The translations under genes were made by a program, and so were the position numbers. The notes beneath the pieces were generated by a model. That model was not told the DNA's origin. It did no database searches and saw only the letters and a program-made list of their open reading frames with translations. A stretch of 64,000 nt of DNA from Coneutiohabitans sp964457925 (GTDB lineage: Bacteria > Zhuqueibacterota > Zhuqueibacteria > Zhuqueibacterales > Zhuqueibacteraceae): NCBI GenBank assembly GCA_964457925.1, contig CAYWGH010000016.1, positions 62,001 through 126,000 on the forward strand, in the 5' to 3' direction. The stretch's first letter is position 1. Every line of letters begins with the position of its first letter. Shown piece by piece: positions 33,801 to 42,548 of this stretch.

Positions 33801-34436
33801 TCAATCATCCAAAGCGTTTTTCCGTCCAGGGATCGCCGTGATGTGATAGCCGTAGCGCTCCCAAATGCCCGGCGTGTTCTTGTCAATGAACTCAAGGCCG
33901 TTGAGCCATTTCGCGCTTTTCCAAAAATAAAGTTTTGGAACCACCAGCCGCAGCGGGCCGCCGTGATCGCGCTCCAGCGGTTTGCCGCCGAAGGTATCCG
34001 CAAGAATCACCTCATCATCATACATCTCTTCGATCAGCATATTGGTGGTATAGCCGCCATAGGAATGCTGCATTACCGCGAGCGCCGAAGGCAACGGCTT
34101 GGCGCGTTCGGCAATTGTCGTGAACGGCACGCCTTCCCAATCGGAATCCAGCAAGCTCCAGCGTGTGATGTAATGAATATCAACGTGAATCTTCTTGCGC
34201 GGCAAGGCTTGCAATTCCTCCCACCTGAGCGTGAACGGATTTTCTACCAATCCCCACACTTTTAATCGCAAAGTCTTGAGATCGATGTCAGGCGTTTCGC
34301 CATAAGTTAAAACCGGGAATTTTTCAGTGCGATATTGGCCCGGGGGGATGCACTCGTGCAAACCTGCATCCGGACGGCGTTGGGGGCCGGCTTGCCGCAG
34401 GCGCTGGACGCGCTTGAAAGGATCGAGTATTGACAT
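33801..34436 (-). CDS. Sulfite-oxidase-like protein with Tyr at the Mo-ligand Cys
   Basis: A 211-residue protein of the compact sulfite-oxidase-like (oxidoreductase molybdopterin-binding) family: PPGQYRTEKFPVLTYG, LKVWGLVENPFTLRWEEL, TRWSLLDSDWEGVPF, HSYGGYTTNM, GGKPLERDHGGPLRLVVPKLYFWKSAKW and GIWERYGYH are all standard. The expected molybdenum-coordinating Cys in the DIHC-x-TRWS motif is Tyr89 here (VDIHYITRWS, codon TAC). The remaining molybdopterin-contacting motifs are preserved, so the protein may still bind cofactor but should lack normal Mo chemistry, or ligate Mo differently. No signal peptide or heme partner is seen. It stands alone, convergent with lnt. Confidence 0.88.
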   Translation of the reverse strand: MSILDPFKRVQRLRQAGPQRRPDAGLHECIPPGQYRTEKFPVLTYGETPDIDLKTLRLKVWGLVENPFTLRWEELQALPRKKIHVDIHYITRWSLLDSDWEGVPFTTIAERAKPLPSALAVMQHSYGGYTTNMLIEEMYDDEVILADTFGGKPLERDHGGPLRLVVPKLYFWKSAKWLNGLEFIDKNTPGIWERYGYHITAIPGRKNALDD

Positions 34437-34764
34437 GGGAATAATCCTCTCAAGATTGAGGCTTTAGAATTCTACAATCTAACTCTCAAGAAGGCAATTT
34501 TATTCCAGGCAAAAATAAACAACAGGGTTCGACCGGCGCGCGATATGGTAAAAGCGAACGACAGCAAAAGCAAGCACTATGGGCGCCTATCGCCATTGAA
34601 TCTTTCGTTGCTTCTACTGTGATTTTTGGAATGTGATATTGGTGAGGTCATCGTTCTGCTGAAACGTCTCTACTCAGCATATTTCTATTGCGTCCTCCTG
34701 AAAAATTTCACACCCTATCCCAAACATATGTAATATTCGGTTGAATTGTATTCCTCGAGGGATT
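34437..34764. other. Divergent intergenic region
   Basis: 328 bases between two divergent genes, presumably holding both promoters. It contains a stray TTTTTGGAATGTGA at 34623-34636, matching the end of the 105-bp repeats. Nothing else I can name. Confidence 0.4.
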
Positions 34765-37401
34765 ATGAAATCTCGTCCGGGTTCATTTGTCAACGCTGCC
34801 ATTCTTTTCGCGGGTCTTTTTCTTGGAATTGAGCTTGTCGCCCATTTTAATTGGGAGTTGCAACAACCGCCGCCGAAACCGAAGAAAACGTTCTCCGGAG
34901 CAATGCAGGCTCTGAACTTCTTCGCGTCAGCGCGCGCTTATCCGGACAACATCATATCCGGCAGCGGCTTTTATCGCGGCCATGAATTTTCACAAGCAAC
35001 TCTACAAAAGCAAAGCCCGCAAAAAAGCAACGCCACGGAATGGAAGCTGCTGGGGCCGAAGAATGTCGGCGGCCGCACGAATGCGATTGCCATCAATCCG
35101 CAGAATCCCAACACGATTTATGTCGGGGCGGCCAGCGGTGGACTCTGGCGCAGCTTCACAGCGGGCGTAGGCGCTTCCGCATGGGAGTATGTCGATACCG
35201 GCTTTCCGGTGTTGGGCGTTGGCGCAATAGCCATCGATCCTGGTGACACCAACAAAATTTATATCGGCACTGGAGAAGTGTATGGCTATCAAAATGCCCT
35301 CGGCGGCGTGACGATTCGCACGACGCGCGGGAGTTATGGCATCGGCATTCTTAAAACCAATGACGGCGGCGCGACGTGGTCGAAGAGTCTTGATTGGAGT
35401 TATGATCAAAAACGCGGCGTGCAGGCGCTGGCGATCAACCAGTTGAATCCAAACATCATTTATGCCGGCACGACGGAGGGCATCTACAAGTCAACCAATG
35501 CCGGCGCTTCTTGGACACAAGTTCATAGCATTTTGATGGTGATGGATATCGATATCAACCCGCAAAATTCTGACATTGTTTTTGCGTCGTGCGGCGGATT
35601 GGGCAGTCCGGGTGCGGCAGTATATCGCTCAATTGATGCAGGCCTGAATTGGCAGCAACTCACCAATGGCTTGCCGATAAATTATACCGGCAAAACCATT
35701 CTTGACATTCATCAAGCAAATCCGCGAATCATATATGCCGACGTGGCGAATGATTTTCGAACGGTCGGCATCTATCGCAGCGATGATGGCGGCGACAGTT
35801 GGCGCCGTGTTTCAACTTTGGATATTGCGCAATATCAGGGCTGGTATTCGCATTTCATCTGGGTGCATCCCACCGATCCCGATTTCGTCATTGCCGGCGG
35901 CATTGATTTGTGGAAATCTACCAATGGCGGCATGACGTTCACGAAAAAATCGGATTGGGCGGCGTGGCAGTTCGGCGTGGTGCCGGTGGGCGGTCCGGAA
36001 GGTCCGCCCAATTATTCGCATGCGGATCATCATGCTGTGGCGGGGCATCCGTTCAATCCTGGCATTGTTTATTTCACCAATGACGGCGGCGTGTTTCGCA
36101 CCACAGATGGCGGTGAAACGTTTGAGGGGTTGAACGGCGGCTATGCAACGACACAGTTCTATAATGGTTTTTCAAGTGCGATATCGGACTCAACACTCGC
36201 CATCGGCGGTTTGCAAGATAATTCAACTGTGATCTATGAAGGCACAGAGGCGTGGCGGCGCGTGATTGGCGGCGACGGGTGTTGGACTGCGATCGACCCC
36301 TTTAATCATAATGTGATGTACGGTGAAGCGCAAAATCTGTTTATTTTCAAATCCACCAATCGCGGCCATGAAAGCTCGTGGTTCAGCGCAACCAGCGGCA
36401 TCAATCGCAGCGGCGCCGGCTTTGTTGCGCCGTATATCATTTCACCTTCCAACGGCAATATTTTATATGCCGGAACGACGCGAATTTATAAAACCACCAA
36501 CGCTGCGGGCTTTTGGACCGCGACGAATAATAATTTCACGCTTGATAATAATCCGGTATTGTCATTGGCAATTTCCGCGACGAATTCCGACACTGTTTAT
36601 GCCGCTACGTCGCCAGTAAACAGCCGTCCGCACGTTTTTCGCACGATCAATGGCGGCGCGAGCTGGGAAGATATTACCTCAAACTTGCCGGATCGCTATC
36701 CAATGGATTTGGCCGTCGATCCCAACAACTCGCGCAATGTGTATGTTGTGTTCTCCGGCTTCGGCTCCTCGCATTTGTTTAAATCAAGTGATGCCGGACA
36801 GAGCTGGGCCGATATTGGCGCTGGCTTACCTGATGTGCCGTCATCGGCCGTTATAGTCGATCCACAATTTCCTCGACACATTTATTTTGGCAATGATCTC
36901 GGGGTTTATGTTTCATTGGATGGCGGCGGCAATTGGCAGGCCTGGCAGGAGGGCATGCCCATAGCGCTGGTGATGGATTTATCGATCTCGCCGAGTAATC
37001 GCGCCATTCGTGTCGCGACGCACGGCAACGGCGTGTGGGAACGGCCGTTGATCGGCGATGAACTCTCGGGAATCGAGCAGCCGGGCAATCCTGTTTTGTC
37101 ATTTCGATTATATCAGAATTATCCCAACCCGGTTTCTTTGCGTGCGGCAGCCGGGCGCGCGGAAACGGTGATCGCATACGAATTGCAAGAGCCGTCATCC
37201 GTTGCCATTACAATCTGCAATCTTCTGGGGCAGGAAGTCGCAAGGCTGGTTGAGCCGCTGCAAGCGCGGGGTGCGCATCAAATCCGGCTGCCGGTTGCGA
37301 ACTTGACTCCCGGCGTTTATTTTTATACCATGCAAGCGGGAAATACCGCTGCTGGGGGCAAAAGTTCCGTGCAAACGCGCAAGATGCTGATCGCGGAATA
37401 A
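34765..37401 (+). CDS. Sortilin/BNR-repeat secreted protein with T9SS-type C-terminus
   Basis: An 878-residue secreted protein. The ATG at 34765 follows GAGGG and leads into a hydrophobic signal or anchor (FVNAAILFAGLFLGIEL). Residues about 95-770 form a beta-propeller of VPS10/sortilin or BNR type, with recurring phrases such as SxDGGxTWxxx, YAGTTEGIYKSTNAGASW, YRSDDGGDSWRRV, FRTTDGGETFEG and FRTINGGASWEDI. The last ~95 residues carry a T9SS type A-like tail (FRLYQNYPNPVS...VAITICNLLGQEVARLV...LTPGVYFYTM). Likely a surface or released adhesion/carbohydrate-binding protein; no enzymatic residues can be claimed. It stands alone on its strand with an M24 peptidase downstream. Confidence 0.85.
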   Translation: MKSRPGSFVNAAILFAGLFLGIELVAHFNWELQQPPPKPKKTFSGAMQALNFFASARAYPDNIISGSGFYRGHEFSQATLQKQSPQKSNATEWKLLGPKNVGGRTNAIAINPQNPNTIYVGAASGGLWRSFTAGVGASAWEYVDTGFPVLGVGAIAIDPGDTNKIYIGTGEVYGYQNALGGVTIRTTRGSYGIGILKTNDGGATWSKSLDWSYDQKRGVQALAINQLNPNIIYAGTTEGIYKSTNAGASWTQVHSILMVMDIDINPQNSDIVFASCGGLGSPGAAVYRSIDAGLNWQQLTNGLPINYTGKTILDIHQANPRIIYADVANDFRTVGIYRSDDGGDSWRRVSTLDIAQYQGWYSHFIWVHPTDPDFVIAGGIDLWKSTNGGMTFTKKSDWAAWQFGVVPVGGPEGPPNYSHADHHAVAGHPFNPGIVYFTNDGGVFRTTDGGETFEGLNGGYATTQFYNGFSSAISDSTLAIGGLQDNSTVIYEGTEAWRRVIGGDGCWTAIDPFNHNVMYGEAQNLFIFKSTNRGHESSWFSATSGINRSGAGFVAPYIISPSNGNILYAGTTRIYKTTNAAGFWTATNNNFTLDNNPVLSLAISATNSDTVYAATSPVNSRPHVFRTINGGASWEDITSNLPDRYPMDLAVDPNNSRNVYVVFSGFGSSHLFKSSDAGQSWADIGAGLPDVPSSAVIVDPQFPRHIYFGNDLGVYVSLDGGGNWQAWQEGMPIALVMDLSISPSNRAIRVATHGNGVWERPLIGDELSGIEQPGNPVLSFRLYQNYPNPVSLRAAAGRAETVIAYELQEPSSVAITICNLLGQEVARLVEPLQARGAHQIRLPVANLTPGVYFYTMQAGNTAAGGKSSVQTRKMLIAE

Positions 37402-37561
37402 TCGCCGACGCCGTCACCGCCGCTGCGTTGTTGCGGATGGGCGTTCGTTGCTGAACGGCGCGTCAGGCAAAACCCGGGCACTCGCGCACATTTCAAATCC
37501 GCCGCTCCGGCCGATGGAATAACGTTTTGTATTTTTCTGGAAAAGTGAGAAGGAGACCGCG

Positions 37562-38917
37562 ATGTTGAAAATGAAGCCGTTTATTTTGTGTGTGCTGCTG
37601 ATCACCGCGCTGATTCGCGAAGCCGGCGCCCAAAACGGCCTGCCTTCGCTGGGCACATTACGACAGCAGGCGGCCATTCAGCAAGAATGGCTCAAGCTCA
37701 GGTTGGAGCGCGTATTGCCGCAGTTGATGCGGCGTCATGGCATCGAGATGTGGCTGGTGATCTGCCGGGAATACAATGAAGATCCGGTTTTCTTTTCGCT
37801 GATTTCGCCCACCACATTTGCGGCGCGGCGGCGCACGATTTATGTATTTCATGATCGCGGTGAACAAGCGGGCGTTGAAAGATTAGCGCTCGGCGGCGGC
37901 TCGCAAGGCGGCATTTATACGGTCTATCGTGATCCCGATATTGAAAATCGCGAGTTGTGGGGAAGCGGCCAATGGACATTGCTGCGTAAATTGATCGACG
38001 AACGACAGCCGGCAACAATCGGAATCAACGTTTCGGCCACGCACGCCTTTTCCGACGGCCTTTCCGCGAGTGAAAAAGAAGCGCTCGAAAAAGCGCTCGG
38101 CGAGAAATGGACGAGCCGGCTCGTGCGCACGGAATTGCTGCCGCTCGATTATATCGCCATTCGCCTTCCGGAAATGCTGCCGGTTTACCGCAATATGATG
38201 GCCATCGTGCATGCCCTTATCGCACGCGCCTTCTCAAACGAAGTGATCACGCCCGGCAAAACCACAAATGAAGACGTGGTGTGGTGGTTGCGGCAAGAGG
38301 TAAACCAGATGGGCCTTGGCGTGTGGTTTCATCCCTCGGTCACGGTGCAGCGCCAAGGCAAGCCGCGTGAAAGCCTGCTGGCAGAAAAGGAAGGTGTCGT
38401 GATCGAGCGCGGTGATGTGTTGCATGTTGATTTCGGCATCACCGCGATGGGTTTGAACACCGACACGCAGCACATGGGCTATGTTTTGCGCCGCGGCGAG
38501 AAAGAGGCGCCGTCGGGCATCAAACATGCGCTGCAAAACGCCAATCGCATGCAAGATTTGCTAATGGAGCGCATGCGACCCGGCCAAAGCGGCAATGAGA
38601 TTTTGGCAAATACACTGGCGGCTATGAAGAACGCGGGCATTGCCGGTACGGTCTACACGCATCCCATCGGGGATCATGGTCATGGTGCGGGTCCAGTAAT
38701 CGGATTGTGGGACAGGCAGGAAGGTGTACCCGGCCGCGGCGACGTGGTATTGTTGCCGAATACGTGGCATTCAATTGAATTATCGGCAACGACGGAAGTG
38801 CCGGAATGGGGCGGACAAAAACTGTGGGTGGGGCAGGAGGAAGATGCGGCGATTGACGGCGAAGGCGAAATCGCATGGGTGTTGCGTCGGCAGGAGGAGT
38901 ATCACTTGGTAAAATAG
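37562..38917 (+). CDS. M24-family metallopeptidase (Xaa-Pro aminopeptidase-like), exported
   Basis: A 451-residue protein with a signal peptide (about residues 1-23, ending REAGAQ). The N-terminal part resembles the creatinase/prolidase N-domain. The C-terminal pita-bread domain (about 210-451) shows the five dinuclear-metal ligands: Asp290 (HVDFGI), Asp301 (NTDTQHM), His374 (GDHGHGAGP), Glu406 (HSIELS) and Glu427 (GQEEDA). The expected reaction is removal of an N-terminal residue next to proline, in the periplasm or outside. GAAGGAGA precedes the ATG. It is not obviously part of an operon: 160 bases separate it from the upstream gene and ~200 bases from the next. Confidence 0.9.
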   Translation: MLKMKPFILCVLLITALIREAGAQNGLPSLGTLRQQAAIQQEWLKLRLERVLPQLMRRHGIEMWLVICREYNEDPVFFSLISPTTFAARRRTIYVFHDRGEQAGVERLALGGGSQGGIYTVYRDPDIENRELWGSGQWTLLRKLIDERQPATIGINVSATHAFSDGLSASEKEALEKALGEKWTSRLVRTELLPLDYIAIRLPEMLPVYRNMMAIVHALIARAFSNEVITPGKTTNEDVVWWLRQEVNQMGLGVWFHPSVTVQRQGKPRESLLAEKEGVVIERGDVLHVDFGITAMGLNTDTQHMGYVLRRGEKEAPSGIKHALQNANRMQDLLMERMRPGQSGNEILANTLAAMKNAGIAGTVYTHPIGDHGHGAGPVIGLWDRQEGVPGRGDVVLLPNTWHSIELSATTEVPEWGGQKLWVGQEEDAAIDGEGEIAWVLRRQEEYHLVK

Positions 38918-39022
38918 TGCTGAAAATTGGGACGAGAGGCTGCTTAAAACTTTTTATGCGAGGCTTCACCCGACATCCTATTTTGATTGGCGCCCAGCAC
39001 GATCACGAACGCTAATTTTTTC

Positions 39023-39051
39023 TTGCAAACGGGAAGATCTTGCGATAGATT
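39023..39051 (+). promoter_or_regulatory. Possible sigma-70-like promoter of the radical SAM operon
   Basis: TTGCAA (39023-39028) and TAGATT (39046-39051) are separated by 17 bases. The predicted transcription start would be near 39058, inside the palindrome that follows. FCB bacteria often use other promoter consensus sequences, so this is tentative. Confidence 0.3.
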
Positions 39052-39054
39052 GCG

Positions 39055-39088
39055 TTTTCACATATGCACGGCTGTGCATATGTGAAAA
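39055..39088. promoter_or_regulatory. Perfect palindrome, candidate operator
   Basis: TTTTCACATATGCAC (39055-39069) and GTGCATATGTGAAAA (39074-39088) are exact reverse complements across GGCT. It lies 27 bases before the radical SAM start codon at 39115. There is no following T-run, so a terminator is unlikely. A dimeric repressor operator or an mRNA 5' hairpin are the plausible readings. Confidence 0.6.
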
Positions 39089-39114
39089 ATGAAAAGTACA
39101 TTGAAGGGAAGAAG

Positions 39115-40032
39115 ATGGCGATTGTTCAGGCTGAATTTGTTCAACCGCAAGCACGCGCACCTAAAGTGCCGTTGCATGAATTGGACGCATTGTGGTTCCA
39201 GGTCGGCGGTACGATATGCAATTTATGGTGTACGCATTGCTTCATTAATTGCAGCCCGAAAAACCATACATTCGGATTTATGTCGCGCGCTCTGGTTCGC
39301 CGTTATCTCGAAGAATCCATACGATACGGCGTGAAAGAGTATTATTTTACCGGCGGTGAACCGTTCATGAATCGTGACATGATCGCGATTCTGCAAGATA
39401 CCCTTGCCCTAGGCCCGGCGAGCGTGCTTTCCAATGGCCTGTTGATCTCTCCCCAACTTGCCCAAACGCTGCGGGACTTATCTCATCAAAGTTCCTACAC
39501 CCTTGAACTTCGCATCAGCCTGGATGGCTTTGATGCTGAAACAAACGACCCGATTCGCGGCCAGGGTACGTTCCAACGCGCCATGAACGGCATAAAGCAC
39601 CTTGTGCATGCCGGATTTCTTCCCATCATCACATGCATGCAAAGTTGGCCGGAGCACGAACAGGAACATGTGCTTAACAGCTTTCGAGAGTCTCTAAAAA
39701 AAATCGGATATACACGCCCGCGTCTCAAAATCATGCCGCAATTACGCATTGGCCGCGAAGCCGAACGCGAACGCCGTTATACGCCGGCGGAATGGGTGAC
39801 GCCGGAAATGATGGAAGGTTATGATGAACGGTTATTGCTTTGCAGCAACAGCCGCATGATAACTAATCGCGGCGTTTATGTTTGCCCGATTCTGATCGAG
39901 AAGCCCGATGCCAAACTTGGTGAGTCACTTGCAGAAGCTTTTCATCCGTATCCGTTGCGCCATCAAGCTTGTTATACGTGTTATCTCAGCGGCGCCATTT
40001 GCAGCAATTTTTCGGTGAGGCGGGATACATGA
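39115..40032 (+). CDS. Radical SAM protein with C-terminal Cys cluster
   Basis: A 305-residue radical SAM enzyme. The 4Fe-4S/SAM motif is CNLWCTHC (Cys35, Cys39, Cys42), followed by FINCSPKNHTFGFMS, YYFTGGEPFMNRD (the GGE motif) and ISLDGFDAETNDPIRG. The C-terminal part has additional cysteines in a SPASM-like order: LLCSNSRM, VYVCPI and ACYTCYLSGAIC, suggesting at least one auxiliary iron-sulfur cluster. I start at ATG 39115, with GGGAAG upstream. It is the first gene of a five-gene operon; the next gene's ATG overlaps its stop (ATGA at 40029). The substrate is not known. Several arsenosugar and peptide-modifying pathways use similar gene neighbours, but this is not the ArsS family by its motif context. 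Confidence 0.85.
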   Translation: MAIVQAEFVQPQARAPKVPLHELDALWFQVGGTICNLWCTHCFINCSPKNHTFGFMSRALVRRYLEESIRYGVKEYYFTGGEPFMNRDMIAILQDTLALGPASVLSNGLLISPQLAQTLRDLSHQSSYTLELRISLDGFDAETNDPIRGQGTFQRAMNGIKHLVHAGFLPIITCMQSWPEHEQEHVLNSFRESLKKIGYTRPRLKIMPQLRIGREAERERRYTPAEWVTPEMMEGYDERLLLCSNSRMITNRGVYVCPILIEKPDAKLGESLAEAFHPYPLRHQACYTCYLSGAICSNFSVRRDT

Positions 40033-40847
40033 CGCATCATTTGAACATGAATCTCGGTGTAACCAATTATCGCCGTATTATTGTTTTTGGCGGTGTTTAC
40101 AATAATTATCTGGCGCTCTCGGCGTTGTTACGCGAAATCAATAACATTCGGTATGACGCCATTTTTTGTTTGGGGGATCTCGGCGCGTTTGGGCCGCATC
40201 CGAATCGCGTGTATCCGTTGTTGGTCGAAGGCCGCGTACAAGTGTTGCAGGGCAATTATGACAACAGCATCGGCAACGATTTGAATGATTGCCAATGCGG
40301 GTATACCGATCCGCGCGACAATTATTTCGCTCAAATCAGCTATGATTATACCCTGGCCAACACTTCACAGGAGTTCAAATCGTTTCAACGCGCTTTGCCG
40401 CCGGCTATTCGGTTTGAATCTTTTGGCAAGTGCGTCTTGCTTTGCCATGGTTCGCCGCGCAAAACCAACGAATTTTTATGGGAATCTGCCACGCCCACGC
40501 ATTTTTTGCAAAAACTTTTTGTGGATTATGAGGCTGACGTGATTCTTGCCACACATACCGGCATCAAATGGCAGCGTCGCACGCCCGAGGGGAAACTCTT
40601 CGCGAATGTTGGCGTTATTGGCCGGCCGGAGAATGATGGCCGCACCAATGTTTGGTATACCGTGGTTGAATTCACGCCGGAGTTGAAGGTTGAATATCGC
40701 CCGCTCGTTTATGATCATCAACGCCTGGCCGCGGAGATGATGGAAGAAAAGCTTCCGCAAGAATTCATTGAAACCGTTTTGAGCGGCTGGTGGACGACGT
40801 GCCTTGAAATTCTCCCCGGCAAAGAACGCGAACAGGGAAAATATTAG
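40029..40847 (+). CDS. Divergent metallophosphoesterase-like protein
   Basis: A 272-residue protein of the calcineurin-like phosphoesterase fold: RRIIVFGGVYNNYLALSALL, CLGDLGAFGPHPNRV (the GD motif), LQGNYDNS (the GNxD motif), LLCHGSPRKTNEFLW and ILATHTGIKW. The first motif, normally DxHGN with metal-binding Asp and His, reads GGVYNN, so two usual metal ligands are missing, while GD, GNxD and the two later His motifs remain. A Cys-containing segment NDCQCGY (about residues 90-96) is unusual for the family. The start overlaps the radical SAM stop by four bases, implying translational coupling. It may act on a phosphorylated pathway intermediate or bind nucleotide; activity cannot be assumed. 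Confidence 0.8.
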   Translation: MTHHLNMNLGVTNYRRIIVFGGVYNNYLALSALLREINNIRYDAIFCLGDLGAFGPHPNRVYPLLVEGRVQVLQGNYDNSIGNDLNDCQCGYTDPRDNYFAQISYDYTLANTSQEFKSFQRALPPAIRFESFGKCVLLCHGSPRKTNEFLWESATPTHFLQKLFVDYEADVILATHTGIKWQRRTPEGKLFANVGVIGRPENDGRTNVWYTVVEFTPELKVEYRPLVYDHQRLAAEMMEEKLPQEFIETVLSGWWTTCLEILPGKEREQGKY

Positions 40848-40914
40848 TTCGCCTTGATATTGCAGTGAATCGTTGTAACTGTAACGATAGTATCAAATTC
40901 AATCGGAGTCTTTC

Positions 40915-41244
40915 ATGCCCAGTTATTATTTGAGTGAAGATTTAGCGCGTTTCGGTGAAGTCGGCGGCCCGCAACCCAAATTATTCAAAATGTGGTTGGA
41001 TTGGTATAACGAATGCCATCAAGATGGCGCGCTGGATAAGAAAACGAAAGCCTTGATCGCGTTGTCGGTCGCGCACGTTTTGCAGTGCCCGTATTGTATC
41101 GATGCCTGGACTACAGGCTCACAAAAAGAAGGCGCGACGCCCGAACAAATGGCGGAAGCAGTTCATGTCGGCGCCTCGTTGCGTGCGGGTACTTCGTTGG
41201 TGCATCACATTCAATCGTTGAATGTGCAGGCGCGAGACGAATAA
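40915..41244 (+). CDS. CMD/AhpD-like family protein, arsenosugar-cluster type
   Basis: A 109-residue carboxymuconolactone-decarboxylase/AhpD-like protein. The redox CxxC is Cys58-Cys61 in LQCPYCIDAW, preceded by KTKALIALSVAHV and followed by ATPEQMAEAVHVGASLRAGTSLVHH. It is all helical and full length for the small members, which form oligomers with peroxidase or reductase activity. The sequence resembles the peroxidase-like family that accompanies arsenosugar biosynthesis genes, from memory of that family's motif pattern. GGAG lies about nine bases before the ATG. It is the third gene of the radical SAM operon. No arsenite methyltransferase lies in this window. Confidence 0.85.
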   Translation: MPSYYLSEDLARFGEVGGPQPKLFKMWLDWYNECHQDGALDKKTKALIALSVAHVLQCPYCIDAWTTGSQKEGATPEQMAEAVHVGASLRAGTSLVHHIQSLNVQARDE

Positions 41245-41341
41245 CTGCCGGCTGGATAGACTAATGACTGTCTGATTCTTGAAACATCGATCCATGACCC
41301 CATTATTCGTCATGGATTCCACCGAAAGGTTGAGTGACTCT

Positions 41342-42541
41342 ATGATGGCCTCGATTAAGCCGCGGCGCGCTGTGGTGATCGGCGCCGGTCCCATGGGCTT
41401 GGAAACCGCGTTGCGCTTGATTGATCGCGGTGTCGAAACAACTGTGCTCGAAGCGGGCCGCGTCGGCGAGCATATCCGGCAATGGGGGCACATCCGCATG
41501 TTTTCGCCGCTCGCAATGAATCTGTCGAATCGCGCGAAAGAAATTATTGGCGACAAATTGCCAAGGGGTGAGACGATTCAGACTGGCAATGAATTTGTCA
41601 AGACTGCGCTGGAGCCTTTGGCGCAATCAGAAATATTGAGAGATAAAATCGTCACCGGGCGGCGAGTTATGGCGATTGCGCGCACGGGATTGGGAAAGAT
41701 GGGATTGCCGAATCATCCCTTGCGCGCCGAGCGCGGTTTCAGAATTCTCGCTCAAGATCGTGAAGGCCGTGAGCATGTTTATCAGGCTAACTATGTTTTC
41801 GATGCTAGCGGAGTTTTTGGCCAGGGGAATTGGAGCGGAACAGCCGGCATGCCCGCTCTCGGCGAGCGGGCGATCAACGATCGTATCATGCGCCACCCGC
41901 CAAACCTTGCGCAACAAGCAGAACGTCTGGCGGGCAAACGCATACTTTTGTTGGGTAATGGCCATTCTGCTGCGAATACGATTGTGTCATTCAATGAATT
42001 GTTGCAACGCCGTACGGCAACGCAAATCTTTTGGGCCGTGCGCTCGGATCGCGCGAAACCTGTTCCTGAGGTTCCAGATGATCCGCTCACTGAACGTGCA
42101 GCCATTGTTAACGCCGCCAATGCCCTGGCGATTCGCCCGCCGGCAAATTTGAAACTCCTGCGCCGTGCGACCGTGGAAGAATTTCAACCCACCCACAACG
42201 CCGAATCAGCTCCGCTTAAAGTCGTGCTCAAAGTTTGGAAGAGTATTGAGACGATCGAAGTTGATGAAGTCATCTCACTGACCGGATATCGACCGAACCT
42301 TGACATGCTGCGCGAAACAACTGTAGAAGTTTCCAATATCACCGAAGGTTTGCACGGCTTGCATAAAGCGCTATCGAACCTCACGGATTGCCTGGCAAAG
42401 ATCGAAATCCATCCCAAAGATTTGCAAAGCGGAGAGCCGAATTTGTTTCTCGTCGGCGTCAAAAGTTATGGCCGTAATCCAGGTTTTTTGTTGCAATCGG
42501 GGCTTGAACAGTTGCAAGCGATTTTTTCGACGATTTATTGA
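41342..42541 (+). CDS. FAD/NAD(P)-binding oxidoreductase
   Basis: A 399-residue flavoprotein of the flavin-monooxygenase / pyridine-nucleotide-disulfide oxidoreductase type. The FAD-binding Rossmann motif is VVIGAGPMGLETALRL (GAGPMG at residues 14-19). A second nucleotide-binding motif reads ILLLGNGHSAANTIV. The ISLTGYRPN and LFLVGVKSYGRNP segments near the C-terminus match the family's FAD-contact region. I choose the ATG at 41342 because the conserved fold starts right after it; an upstream TTG and two ATGs (41294, 41312) are open in frame. It is the fourth gene of the operon, with the GlpD-like gene starting seven bases after its stop. The substrate is unknown. Confidence 0.82.
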   Translation: MMASIKPRRAVVIGAGPMGLETALRLIDRGVETTVLEAGRVGEHIRQWGHIRMFSPLAMNLSNRAKEIIGDKLPRGETIQTGNEFVKTALEPLAQSEILRDKIVTGRRVMAIARTGLGKMGLPNHPLRAERGFRILAQDREGREHVYQANYVFDASGVFGQGNWSGTAGMPALGERAINDRIMRHPPNLAQQAERLAGKRILLLGNGHSAANTIVSFNELLQRRTATQIFWAVRSDRAKPVPEVPDDPLTERAAIVNAANALAIRPPANLKLLRRATVEEFQPTHNAESAPLKVVLKVWKSIETIEVDEVISLTGYRPNLDMLRETTVEVSNITEGLHGLHKALSNLTDCLAKIEIHPKDLQSGEPNLFLVGVKSYGRNPGFLLQSGLEQLQAIFSTIY

Positions 42542-42548
42542 GAATGCC

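Noticed and set aside
40867..40890. Near-palindrome ATCGTTGTAACTGTAACGAT between the phosphoesterase-like and CMD genes
   Set aside because: It has short arms with a mismatch and no clear relation to a promoter or T-run; it could arise by chance.
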